Origin: Gymnorhina tibicen
Lineage: Eukaryota > Chordata > Aves > Passeriformes > Artamidae
Reading direction: 5' to 3'
Assembly: GCA_013399875.1 (NCBI GenBank)
Contig: VXAZ01009327.1
Coordinates: 124,001-188,000 of the forward strand
Length of the DNA stretch: 64,000 bases
Shown: positions 12,301-20,715 of the stretch, in pieces
Position numbering within the stretch: the first letter of the stretch is position 1
Layout of the letters: each line of letters begins with the position of its first letter
Position numbers and translations under genes: made by a program
The notes under the pieces: generated by a model
What the model was told of the DNA's origin: nothing
Database searches by the model: none
Seen by the model: the letters and a program-made list of their open reading frames with translations, nothing else

Positions 12301-14411
12301 TCTTTTAAGTTGGTGGCAATTCTTCCCAGAGCAGCTCTCCCAGCTCCAGTGTTCCCAATTCTCCAGCCAGCTCTGGACACATCCGACCCAGCTCTCTGCA
12401 CGGCCTAGCACCAAAGCTCCAGAGGCAGTACAGATCTCCAAGGCGTAAATCTGCAGGAAACATCCCTCTGTCCCCCCTGGCTCACACTCCATCACCAACC
12501 CCACAGTCCACGTCACCGCAGCGCTCCCCATCTCCTTTGCCAGGGCACTCAATTGGCAGCTCCAGTATTATTCAGTCTTTCCCAGTGAAACTACACTCCT
12601 CTCCACCACTGGTGAGACAAATTTCCCGTCCCAAGAGCGCTGAGCCCCCTCGGTCTCCTTTGCTGAAGAGAGTGCAGTCGGCCGAGAAACTGGCTGCCTC
12701 TCTGTCCTCCTCTGAGAAGAAGCTGGGTTCCTCACGGAAGCACAGCTTGGATATCTCTCACTCTGAGTTTAAGAAGGAGATGTTACAGCGGGATCCCAGC
12801 CTCCAGAGCTTACAGGAATCTGCCAACGAAACCACAGGCGGCAAACTTGGGCTGGCAGAAAAAGGGATGCTGCAGAAGCCGGGCTCACGGAAGTTGGGTG
12901 CCATTCGACAGGACAGGGTGGAAAGGAGGGAGTCTCTGCAAAAGCAGGAGGCCATCAGGGAAGTAGATTCTTCTGAAGATGAAACAGATGATGGTTCGGA
13001 AGACAGTCAGGATGGGAGAAGGCTGGACAAGCCCCGTGGCAGTGGAGACCAAGGCTCAGATTCTTTTAATGAGGATAATAAGTTTTCATCTAAATTGGAA
13101 AGCAAGGACAGTATTGAAGATGATGCCTTTCTACCTGAAGATCCAAAAGGTACAGAAGATTTGCAGAAGGGAAATACTCAACAAGCCAAGCCCGTTTCGG
13201 AGCCGCTGCAAATCAGTGTGCACCCTTCCCCGTCAGAGCTCCCCTCAAGAACTTCTCCAGAAAAACTAGCTAATTCAGAAAAGCCATTCCTAACATCAGA
13301 AACAACTGCAAAGGAACATAAATTGCCAGAAAACAAAACTTTTGAGTGTTTTGGTCCAAAAGAGAGGTCTTCTGAAGCAATCAAAGATCTAGGGAGAACT
13401 CCAGGTACTCAAAAACCAGTAGATCGCACAGAACATACGCAGTGCCCGTCTATCAAACTCCTGGAACTTGAAGAAGGTGGTTCTTCTGGGGCCTCCTGTG
13501 GTAAATTAGACTTGAAAGAGCCTGTGCTAACAGAAAGCAGTCAGAAAAAACAGGATTCCAAACCTCTGCTGGCACTTCCCTCGTGGTGCACAGCAAACAC
13601 GAGCACTCCTGTCGTGGCGAGCCCCCCAGACCGCGGTGAGAAGGGTCACAAGGAGACGCCTCAACCTGTGGAACAGCACAGCTCCTCATTTCTGTCTCCT
13701 GGGAGCACCAGTGAAATGTCCCAAAGAAGTCCTAGCCCCGAAAAGCAGCAGCCCAGCTCATGCCAGGCAGAGGGTGCTTTGACTGCCAGCAAAACGAGCC
13801 CAGCAGGACCCGTGTCCTCCCCACTCCTCATCCCCGGTGCCATCGAGCGTGCACTCTCTGTGTCCCAGTTAGTGCCCCTGGCCCAGAGCGTGTTGGGCCC
13901 TTTGAAGCTCAGTATGTCTGGGTCCGGAGAGGTGGAAAAGAGAAAGGATTTGGGTGCCTCCTGTAAAGAGGACAGAGATTTGAAACAAAAAAGGCAGGAA
14001 GTTTCACAAGTAGGAGAATGTCAAGAGAAAGCCAAACTCTCTAGCACAGATGGTCTGACCGTGAGGAGCGCGTCCTGTGCGGAGTCCTTACACCCAGCAA
14101 AGCCCTGGGAGGCAGTGTGTCCCGTGGGGGCCAAAAAGGAGGCAACGTGTCCTGTGGTGGTGAAAAAGGAGGCACCTTTTTGCAGTGCTAAAGCGTCTGA
14201 GGCACTGGCAGGTAGCTGCAAAATCACTCCATCGAAAGAGCTGCCTCATGCTCTTGGACAAGCAGCTCTGAGAGCCTCTCCTCTGCCAGATGGCAGCACG
14301 AGGCCCTGTAAAGAAGGGACTCTGGCACAAGCAAAAAGCAAAGAGGTTGGAAATCAGTTAAAAATACAAGACTTTCCCCTGTCACATGATGATGCTGTAA
14401 AGAAAACATAG
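199..14411 (+). CDS. MAST2: MAST2, 3' part of the gene (nine coding exons, start lies left of window)
   Basis: The gene encodes microtubule-associated serine/threonine kinase 2, an AGC-family kinase with a PDZ domain. Coding exons are 199-308, 2344-2498, 3539-3843, 6472-6687, 8464-8690, 10198-10320, 11055-11191, 11436-11623 and 12310-14411. All have AG/GT borders and splice in frame without an internal stop, giving 1186 complete codons plus TAG after two bases of a split codon. In order the product shows the post-kinase linker ([21 protein letters not shown]), an acidic/Ser-rich linker, a PDZ domain at about window residues 303-392 with the carboxylate-binding loop KKYGF, a basic Ser-rich segment, and a disordered tail of about 700 residues ending DDAVKKT. 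MAST family knowledge: the PDZ binds PTEN and the protein associates with microtubules. Human MAST2 is about 1800 residues, so roughly the N-terminal third, including the catalytic domain, is missing from the window. MAST1, 3 and 4 are the alternatives; the linker and tail motifs fit MAST2 best. Confidence 0.95.
309..2343 (+). other. MAST2: MAST2 intron (2.0 kb)
   Basis: The sequence is AT-rich and intronic. Short open frames here lack splice context or family resemblance. A run of nine G occurs near 1120. I see no repeat family, RNA gene or additional exon. Confidence 0.8.
2344..2498 (+). CDS. MAST2: MAST2 exon B: conserved linker
   Basis: The acceptor is tgcatgcag and the donor is gaaat|gtgagt. 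The exon begins on a codon boundary and reads [19 protein letters not shown], then TKRSLSEEK and [11 protein letters not shown]. It ends two bases into an Ile codon that is completed by the next exon. The sequence is highly similar to mammalian MAST2 in the linker between kinase and PDZ domains. It is rich in phosphorylatable Ser in basic context. Confidence 0.95.
2499..3538 (+). other. MAST2: MAST2 intron (1.0 kb)
   Basis: The first 850 bases are AT-rich. Composition shifts sharply to GC- and CpG-rich from about 3400, just before the next exon. No other feature is seen. Confidence 0.8.
3539..3843 (+). CDS. MAST2: MAST2 exon C: GC-rich linker exon
   Basis: The acceptor is cccctcag and the donor is acag|gtgcgt. 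The exon continues the split Ile codon and reads [18 protein letters not shown], then [15 protein letters not shown], followed by a poorly conserved acidic/Gly-Ala stretch. It is much more GC- and CpG-rich than the neighbouring introns and most other MAST2 exons in the window. The start is well conserved with mammals and the end appears divergent. It ends one base into a codon. Confidence 0.93.
3844..6471 (+). other. MAST2: MAST2 intron (2.6 kb) with purine-biased segment
   Basis: This is a large intron without recognisable exon or repeat family. Positions about 4540-4900 are strongly purine-biased on the plus strand. That bias explains a long but implausible open frame on the minus strand, rich in Ser, Leu, Phe and Pro. 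The remainder is ordinary intronic sequence. Confidence 0.75.
6472..6687 (+). CDS. MAST2: MAST2 exon D: linker before PDZ
   Basis: The acceptor is aaactgtag and the donor is ccctcag|gtaaga. It reads through [19 protein letters not shown] and the conserved block [18 protein letters not shown], then [18 protein letters not shown]. The conserved block is nearly identical to mammalian MAST2 and is shared across MAST kinases. The exon ends one base into a codon that the next exon completes as Asp. Confidence 0.95.
6688..8463 (+). other. MAST2: MAST2 intron (1.8 kb)
   Basis: The intron has no recognisable exon or mobile element. A perfect short inverted repeat with 8-base arms (7274-7281 and 7287-7294, 5-base loop) is the only local structure noted. 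Confidence 0.75.
8464..8690 (+). CDS. MAST2: MAST2 exon E: first half of the PDZ domain
   Basis: The acceptor is tcactgtag and the donor is tctgg|gtatgt. It encodes a Ser/Pro-rich run ([20 protein letters not shown]) and then the PDZ start [19 protein letters not shown] and [24 protein letters not shown] is the carboxylate-binding loop that holds the C-terminus of partner proteins. The exon ends on a codon boundary. Confidence 0.97.
8691..10197 (+). other. MAST2: MAST2 intron (1.5 kb)
   Basis: The intron is AT-rich, with a short AATAAATAAATAA run near 8850. It becomes GC-richer over the last 200 bases before the next exon. No extra exon, RNA gene or repeat family was recognised. Confidence 0.75.
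10198..10320 (+). CDS. MAST2: MAST2 exon F: core of the PDZ domain
   Basis: The acceptor is gttggcag and the donor is ctgaag|gtaggg. It encodes exactly 41 codons: [19 protein letters not shown], then [20 protein letters not shown] and LK. This matches the conserved PDZ strand/helix region, with the GDLI-V-NG turn and the helix that lines the peptide groove. His at HTEVVELI suggests a class I groove, which prefers Ser/Thr at position -2 of the ligand; PTEN is an example. Confidence 0.97.
10321..11054 (+). other. MAST2: MAST2 intron (0.7 kb)
   Basis: A short intron with no recognisable feature besides its splice sites. Confidence 0.8.
11055..11191 (+). CDS. MAST2: MAST2 exon G: end of PDZ and basic segment
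   Basis: The acceptor is gtctgacag and the donor is gaaag|gtttgt, a GT donor that departs from the usual GTRAGT. It reads [20 protein letters not shown], the last PDZ strand, and then a Lys/Arg-rich stretch ([14 protein letters not shown]) before DGQES. The exon ends two bases into a Ser codon. Confidence 0.95.
11192..11435 (+). other. MAST2: MAST2 intron (244 bases)
   Basis: A compact intron with a poly(T) run near 11328-11340 and a cttt(c)ccag acceptor. Confidence 0.8.
11436..11623 (+). CDS. MAST2: MAST2 exon H: Ser-rich basic segment
   Basis: The acceptor is ctttcccag and the donor is cactcag|gtaaaa, followed by an A-rich run. It encodes [20 protein letters not shown], then [15 protein letters not shown] and [13 protein letters not shown]. 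The region has many RxxS and SP sites typical of phospho-regulated disordered segments. It is strongly conserved with mammalian MAST2. Confidence 0.95.
11624..12309 (+). other. MAST2: MAST2 intron (0.7 kb)
   Basis: The intron starts with an A-rich tract at 11624-11670 and ends with a strong polypyrimidine tract at 12290-12306. No further feature is seen. Confidence 0.8.
12310..14411 (+). CDS. MAST2: MAST2 terminal coding exon: disordered C-terminal tail
   Basis: This large last exon follows acceptor cttttaag. It encodes about 700 residues ending at TAG (14409-14411). The first 180 residues are conserved: [59 protein letters not shown] and [20 protein letters not shown]. The rest is low-complexity, Ser/Lys/Glu/Pro-rich and divergent until the C-terminal DDAVKKT. 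No folded domain is evident. A ten-residue segment ([10 protein letters not shown] / [10 protein letters not shown]) is duplicated in tandem at about 14117-14176. Confidence 0.95.
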
Positions 14412-15716
14412 CAGCATCACTGGTACTCATGGACTGGAGCATTCTACATTCAAAATAGAGACTGCATGTTTGAATTTTGTAATATACACTAATATAAAAT
14501 AGAACTTGTGTACATCTATTTTTGGGAGGGTTTTTTTCATACTGTTTTTTGTGTTTTTTCATCCTTGCTATTCTATTTTTGTACACAGTAATGCTTGCTG
14601 TTTGAGGTCTCTTAAGAACAGGGTATCTTTAAAGCAGGGCTTAAGAAACAGTTTGGGTTTTTTTTTGTTTTCCTTCCACACCTTTTATTTTGCCTGAGTT
14701 TAGGGGCTGATGTGCTCTTCCTTCTAGTTCTGCATTTATTTGAGATCCCAAAAATTCTGTGTGCAAGAAAGGCAGCTTGTTTTTAAATTTCTGCTTTTCA
14801 GCATTCTCTTTGAAATTCCATTGAAATTCACAAATGCCAAGTTTTTGCTTGGATTTTACAATCTGATGTCCCTTGACAAGAATAAGATCCTACTCTCTTG
14901 TCTGCAAGTTATTGTGGAACTACAAACCCTCTTTGGTGCAAGTACAACCTCTTTGTCACCACGTGTCTTCACAGTCCTGTGTCCTTAGAGGATGTGGAGA
15001 AAAAGGACTTGGCTGGAGAGGCTGGACAGAGAGAGAACCCTGTCTTCTCTTTAAAACAAGTAAGAGTATTTTTCAATGGAATTATCAGAAAGAGGAATCT
15101 CCAATCCGTAAGATGGCTTTTTTTGGGATTGTTTTTACTTACCCTGTATGGGACATACGGCAACTTTTCCCTCTGTTTTTAAAATTTTAGTGATGTTTTA
15201 TCTTTCTTTCTCTGGCTTCAATTCGTAACTTGCCCTGCCTCAGAGTAAGTGACCCCAGGAAAGGGGTGCCTGTAGGTTGGTTTTAAAGTAGAAAAATTTG
15301 TAGTCGCGTATTCTCCAGTGTGTCTGGCAAAGTTATCTCAATGAAAAACGACCTTTGGAGACTTTTCCTTCTCTTGGTGAGTCTAAATACGTAGGGATTT
15401 TAAGGTGTCCCTTAACATTTCTGAATTGGGGCTTGGGAAACTTGCTGAGTTTTCTGAATCTGCCCGTTCTAAAAACAAACAAACCTATGAAGAGTTCAGA
15501 CTCCTCGAGTTCTGTGGTCAAGCTGCAAGCAGACTTCAAAACACATGTGATATTTTCGGATTTCAGCTTTGATAGCTAGATCATTTCCACTGCTGAGGTC
15601 ACTTTCCATTAAAAACTTACTCTTTGCTCCTAGGTTTAGACATCGCTTTGCTTTAAATGTGACTGACTCTGGGTGACAGTGCTCCTTGCTGAGGATTAGA
15701 TCAACAATAATGCACC

Positions 15717-15722
15717 AATAAA
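15717..15722 (+). terminator. Candidate MAST2 poly(A) signal, proximal
   Basis: AATAAA is followed within 25 bases by a GT-rich stretch (TGTGTCGAGTGGTG), the usual arrangement of a cleavage site. It would give a 3' UTR of about 1.3 kb. Confidence 0.45.
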
Positions 15723-16227
15723 TGTGTCGAGTGGTGATACCTGTAGCACTGTAAGCCATTTCTTCATCCAGTTAAAGGTTCCTCTCAATGAACACTCCCA
15801 TCATTTGTCCCAGATTGTGCTCAGCTTGTATCCTAGTCTTGTCTGAGTGGATCTCCCAGCGGATCACCCCCGAGGGATAGTGCCCTGCTCACTGGCTTAC
15901 TCTGTTAGAAGCGGAATGACTGTGCACCGGTATTTCAGGCTAAACCCCATCTCTGTTGGTCTGATTTCCTTACACTGCTGCTTCCTTCACTGTCTTGGCT
16001 TTCTCTGAACTTGAAGTTTTGATTCGCTTCCCTAAATGCAAATATGTTTATTATATAGGAATATATTTTCTCCATCTCTTTCAATCTGATTTCAGTTCAA
16101 CCCACAACTCGCAAAAACCTCTGGAATCTCACCCTGCTTCTTTCTGTGTAGCAGTTACTTCCCCCCATTATATACTTGATTTTGGCTGCTTGGATTTCAT
16201 TTCTGGACCAAGTTTTGGTTTGGTTTG

Positions 16228-16230
<3 letters not shown>

Positions 16231-16261
<31 letters not shown>
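16231..16261 (+). repeat. Poly(T) homopolymer, 31 bases
   Basis: An uninterrupted T run is followed 11 bases later by an undetermined base (n at 16272). It could be a genuine homopolymer or a sequencing or assembly weak point. Confidence 0.9.
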
Positions 16262-16263
<2 letters not shown>

Positions 16264-16367
16264 AAAGGAGGNATGTTTAAATGAGTGTTTACTCTGTGTG
16301 TCTGTGTGGACATGTATGGTGTTGCTACTACACTAACCAAAGCCCCAGTGCTCCTGGGTAACACCTT

Positions 16368-16373
16368 AATAAA
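16368..16373 (+). terminator. Candidate MAST2 poly(A) signal, middle
   Basis: AATAAA is followed by a GT-rich element (TGCTGTGGTGGTATTG) 8-24 bases downstream. This would end the transcript near 16.39 kb. Confidence 0.45.
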
Positions 16374-18432
16374 CCTTGCTGTGGTGGTATTGAGAGCAGA
16401 GCCTGCTGTGCTGTCTCTCTGCTCTTTTCCCAGGAATTCATAGGCTGCTCGTATACACTTGGTTTGCAGTTATAAACCACAGTATTTCCACTGCCTTGTC
16501 AGGATCCTGGGTGTCTCCAGCCTCTCCAAGCACTCTTGGTGGTGAGCGTCATTCAGTGCTGATTTGGAGCAATAGCAAGTAAGGAACAGACTTGGCAGGA
16601 TCTGGTACTTATCTGGCTGGTGTTCTCCCTGATGGGTTGATCTACTGAAACATTGCTGAGAAACAGCGCAGGATATTATGGCATGGACAGGAATAGTGAA
16701 AAATGGATTTGGCATCCTGAGTCTATGGTAATTACAAAGACAAGCCTCAGGCTGATCTCCTGAGAGCACCTGACCTTGGTGAGATGGAAGTGTCTGTGTA
16801 AATTAAGAAGTGAGCCTGGAGTTGTGTGAGGACGTGGTCTGACCTGGCTGTTCCCTGGGTGGCAGGTCCCCCTTTTCCTGCTGTGTTTAAAAAACTTGAG
16901 GAGAAAACTGACCACTGCTCCTAGGAGGTGAGCACGGGGTGAGCCAGGCTGGGTAACCTGGTTCATCCCCCACTGGCAGGGGTGGGACCCTGTGACGGTA
17001 GCAGCTGTAAGCTGCTGACTCCCTGCCTTTGCAGCCGGTGCTTCCCATGCTGAATTGCAGGATTATCCTTTCCTAGGCATAAAAGGAGGAGTGAAAACCC
17101 TTGCTATGTCACAGCTTTTGCTGCTTTTGCCTGTGCTGCCCAAAGAAAAGGTGAGGTACGTGTTTTCGTTGCCTCTTTTGTAGCTACGGTACAGAGAGTG
17201 GTCAGTGCAATTAAAAATCCCTGGTTTTTTGGAAGCCAAAGCCAAACAGCGTTGCCAGGAAAGCATTCTAGTGAAGCCCTGTATCCCTGCTTTTGGTCAG
17301 TCCTGCAGTTTCCCTCAGTGTGCCAGGTGCCCCACTTGTCCCTGTTTCACCTTCTGTCAAATTTACATGGCGCACTTTAGCAAAAAGTTTGGGCAAAAAG
17401 ACTTTTTCTATTAAATTTTGGTAATAAGCCAGGTAGATACACCAAGACTTATTCCTTGCTCTGCTACAAATTCCTTGAATACCTTCTCAAATAAAAGCTT
17501 GCAAAATGCATTGGGAAGGAACAGGATGTTGGAAAAGCTGTGTCTGAGGGGCAAAAGCATGTTCCCAGTGCTGACCCGGACCCGCGGTGCCCAAGGGAAG
17601 CCCTGGCCAGCCCAGCCCTTGGTCTCCGTGGGTAATCCCGAGTCAGGCAGGCGGAAGGTGGAAGTCACGAGCGTGAGGTGTGTGTTTGGTGAACGAGCCG
17701 TGCATGTCACCATCCAAATATGCTGCTTGCCCGCTTTGTTTCCCTCTTCCCTTCTGTCAGCTTGGATGTGTCTCCTGCTCCTCATCTGTGTTCGGATGGT
17801 GGCGTCTCAGCCGGTTCGGCCTCCGCAGCTCCTCTCTGCTCCTGCAGCCAGCCGGCGCATCCCTGCCCCGTGCCTCAGTGTTACTTTTCCCTTTGTCTCT
17901 TACTGTTGCGAACTAAGAGAAATGGATGATATTTATTGTAAATATTAGACTTTAGCGTTGTACCGGCCACTCCTGGGCCCGAATGTTGGAGGCCTTTGGC
18001 TGCTGCTGTACTAAAGAGCGCTTGTGGGGAAGGGGTAGGAGTGACCAGTGGGTTTGTTTGCCACACTTGCATTAAGGTGTGATTTGGAGTACTTTTTTTT
18101 TTATTATTATTTTAATTTTTTTTCTTCCGAAGAGGGGAGGATAAAGTCTTTCTCTGGTTTTCTCTTACTGGATGTGAAGGATAATTCTGTACTTCTAGTA
18201 GAAGATTTGACAGAAGTGTGTGTTTACGTTGTGTTCGATTACCATATCCAGGTGGCTGTGAGAGCACCTCCTGCGCTGGGCTCTGCCAAGCCGTGTCACT
18301 CAGCACTTAGCTAGATAAGAGAAAGTGTGGAATTTCTGTGTTTTTAGAAACTTGAACAATTGCCACATAATAGCGGTGCAATAATTTTTATTCATGTTGT
18401 ACCTGCATGTCGATGTTCAAATCCTCCTCCAA

Positions 18433-18438
18433 AATAAA
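18433..18438 (+). terminator. Candidate MAST2 poly(A) signal, distal
   Basis: AATAAATAAT is followed by a poly(T) run and a GT-rich segment at about 18472-18492. It is the last hexamer with good context before the GC-rich intergenic region, so it is taken as the distal end of MAST2. Confidence 0.45.
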
Positions 18439-19284
18439 TAATTTTTTTTTTTTTTTACATAAATCCAGACTCGTGTTTGTCTCTTGGTTGGTCTCCCCTC
18501 ACTTTCCCACAGTGCTGGGGGTGGCTGTGCTCCCAACCTGCCTCCTCAACCAGCTGCTTGATGGGGCAGAAAATGGCCTGTGGAGTGTCTGGGTATTGGA
18601 GAAACTCTGCCAGGTTGTTTGGGATTTTCTGCTCACAGGCCAGGTGTGTGGCTAAGCCAAAGCTTTCCACTCTGAAACTCAAGCCCAGAATTTACCATCC
18701 TCCACCGAGTCCGTAAGTTTGTAGTGTCTTGTGTCCCAGTAATGCAGGGTCCTGATGGTAAAAACATGTAAGGGGCAAAAGGGGTAAAAACCTGTCAGAC
18801 ATGAAGCTTGGCTGAGCAAGATGAGGATGTGACTGGCCACAAGTGTACACCGTGGCTGATGGGTTCAGGAACTGGATGCACAATAAAATCCAAAGGGCAG
18901 GGGCTTGGCATTTGCTCGGATTAGCCAAGGGGCAAGAGCCAGCAGGTGCTACGTGGCCCCTTTCTCACGCACTTACTTCGGCAGCCTTGATGCTGCACCA
19001 CCCAAAACCTTTCCAGAAACAGGTATTTGCTTTTAACGTTTGCAGGTGTGTGCCCTCCGCATGGAAAAGCCTTCAAAGGCTATTCCTGTCCTTGGAAATA
19101 GAGCTGGGGAGACGTTCATGTCTGGAATTTCTTTCCGGACCTGGTGGAGGAGGGGCTGCTGAAATCTGCCTTCTAACAGAGGGGCGTTCATTTCGGACGT
19201 TTTCCTCCAAATTTGTCTCAAACCAAGACAGGGGATTGGACCGATCCTCATTCGCTGCTGCCAAGGATGCTCAAAATACCCCGT

Positions 19285-19640
19285 GTCTCCGTGCTCCAGA
19301 GAAGCCGCGGAGCGGGGATCGGGGGCGATGCTCGGCTCCGTCCGCAGGAGATTTGCGGTGCCTCCGCCGGCGGCCGCCCGCGGTGCCGCTGGGCGTCATC
19401 GCTGACGTGCGCCCGTGAAACGGAGATGCTCCTGCGCACGCCGAGCGGGGCCGCGGGGCCGGAGGGACGGGAGCGCAGCGAGAGGACACCCGTGCCTCTC
19501 CCGCAGCGCTGCGGTAGCCGGCCTGCGTGACGCGGCAAAGGCTCCCTGCTCCCGGCTCCGTGCAGGGACCGGGCGTCGAGCAGGAGCTGGCCCTGCCCCG
19601 CAGCCCGGATCCAGAGCATCATCTCCAGCAGGGCCTGAGG
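19285..19640. promoter_or_regulatory. Orphan CpG-rich island in intergenic region
   Basis: This stretch is dense in CpG and G+C (for example ccgccggcggccgcccgcgg near 19364-19383) compared with its flanks, and it contains TGACGTG and TGACGCG CRE-like half sites. It lies about 1 kb beyond the distal MAST2 poly(A) signal and 11 kb from the PIK3R3 3' end. It is therefore not the promoter of either coding gene. It could drive an unannotated transcript or be a regulatory island. Confidence 0.5.
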
Positions 19641-20092
19641 TGGGAGCGTCGCCCTGGATGAGCAGAGTTGTGGTGCGAGGGCTTTTCAAATTACATTTTC
19701 GTGGAAACAGAGATATTTTTCTCCTATTTTAAGGTTCGCTAGCTGGAGTTTAACCAGGGTTAAGTTTAATGCCACAGCTCTCCTGCAGAAGTTTCCCCAG
19801 TCAGGAGTAAGTAACTCTTACTCCACAACAGTTTATTCTTCCAGAGGATTAAGACACAACAACTAAGGGCCATTTTTTCCTCCCAAACGCTGGCGTGCAA
19901 GTGGCAGCCCAGCGTGCTTCAGTGCCTGCTTGCCGATGCCAAGATTTGACTCCTTCCCCCAGGATCAGAGGGTGTGGGTGAGCGCCTGGTCAAAATCCCG
20001 CTGCCAACAGCCTGGCTGCCTCGTTAACCTGGGATCTTGAAGATGGGACCTGAGGGGAAAGCCAGAACATCCTGCATGGGTGCTTGGCCCCC

Positions 20093-20213
20093 CACCGTTG
20101 GTCAGAGCACAGTGCTGCTAACAGCAAGGTCATGGGTTTGATCCATTCACTTAAGAGCTGGACTCATGATCCTTGTGGGTCCCTTCCAGCTCAGAATAAT
20201 CTGTAATTCTGTA
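20093..20213 (+). mobile_element. TguSINE1-like SINE (tRNA-derived head, CR1-type tail)
   Basis: The 5' part resembles tRNA-Ile: an A-box-like TTGGTCAGAGCA and a B-box-like GGGTTTGATCC about 35 bases later. The 3' part reads CTGGACTCATGATCCTTG, then TGGGTCCCTTCCAGCTCAGA and TAATTCTGT, which is the hallmark end of CR1 LINEs. A tRNA-Ile head fused to a CR1 3' tail is the structure of TguSINE1 in passerine birds. The copy is diverged from what I recall of the family, so it is probably old. It is the clearest lineage clue in the window. Confidence 0.8.
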
Positions 20214-20504
20214 GACAGCCTGCCCTGAATGGACACTACAGCTGGAATTGCTGTTGGATGCAGCAGGGTCTCTAGAGGAACGTGGGGCCCCTCACGTGTT
20301 GCGCCCCACGCCGCTCCCCATGCCCGGTGTGGATCCGGGTCGGGCACTGAGGGCTGAACTCTGGGGGGATGTGCAAATGTCCATGGCTCCACAGGGTTTA
20401 ACTCTTCCTATCCGGCTCCACTCTGTGCAGCCCCATTCCCTGTGACCATGGAAGCACCCAGGGCTGGCCACCCCCTCTCCAGCCTCCATCATGTGCCAGT
20501 GGGC

Positions 20505-20715
20505 TTTATATTTTAAACGCTGATTAGGGCTGACCTCATATTTCAGAGCTTACTTCATAGTCACTAATGAGGGATTAGGAATGTTAAGCTAATTAGCAAT
20601 CAGCAAATGAGGGCTCAGTCAGTCTCCTCAGCCTGACACGCTGTCAATGAACGAGTTATTTGATGATTATCGTAAACCTGCTCAAACGGGCTGCCTAATT
20701 CTGATGGGCAGCAGG
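20505..20715. promoter_or_regulatory. Candidate conserved non-coding element with homeodomain motifs
   Basis: A locally AT-rich block within GC-rich DNA carries many TAAT-core sites: GATTAGGG, ACTAATGAGG, GATTAGG, the palindrome GCTAATTAGC (20588-20597), and CTAATTC. It also holds TGTCAATGAAC and TTGATGATTATCG motifs. It has no coding potential. The composition resembles developmental enhancers, but conservation cannot be tested here. Confidence 0.4.

Larger units (their letters stand above)
14412..18455 (+). other. MAST2: MAST2 3' UTR (probable extent)
   Basis: Downstream of the MAST2 stop, the sequence is AT-rich and U-rich on the sense strand with no credible reading frame. Canonical AATAAA hexamers followed by GT-rich stretches occur at 15717-15722, 16368-16373 and 18433-18438. 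I infer a 3' UTR with alternative ends and take the last as the distal limit. Whether transcription really continues this far cannot be decided from sequence. A 31-base poly(T) run with an ambiguous base just after it (16272) interrupts the region. Confidence 0.5.

Noticed and set aside
20100..20150. Functional tRNA gene
   Set aside because: Only A- and B-box-like parts remain, there is no complete cloverleaf, and a CR1-type tail follows directly, so it is a SINE.
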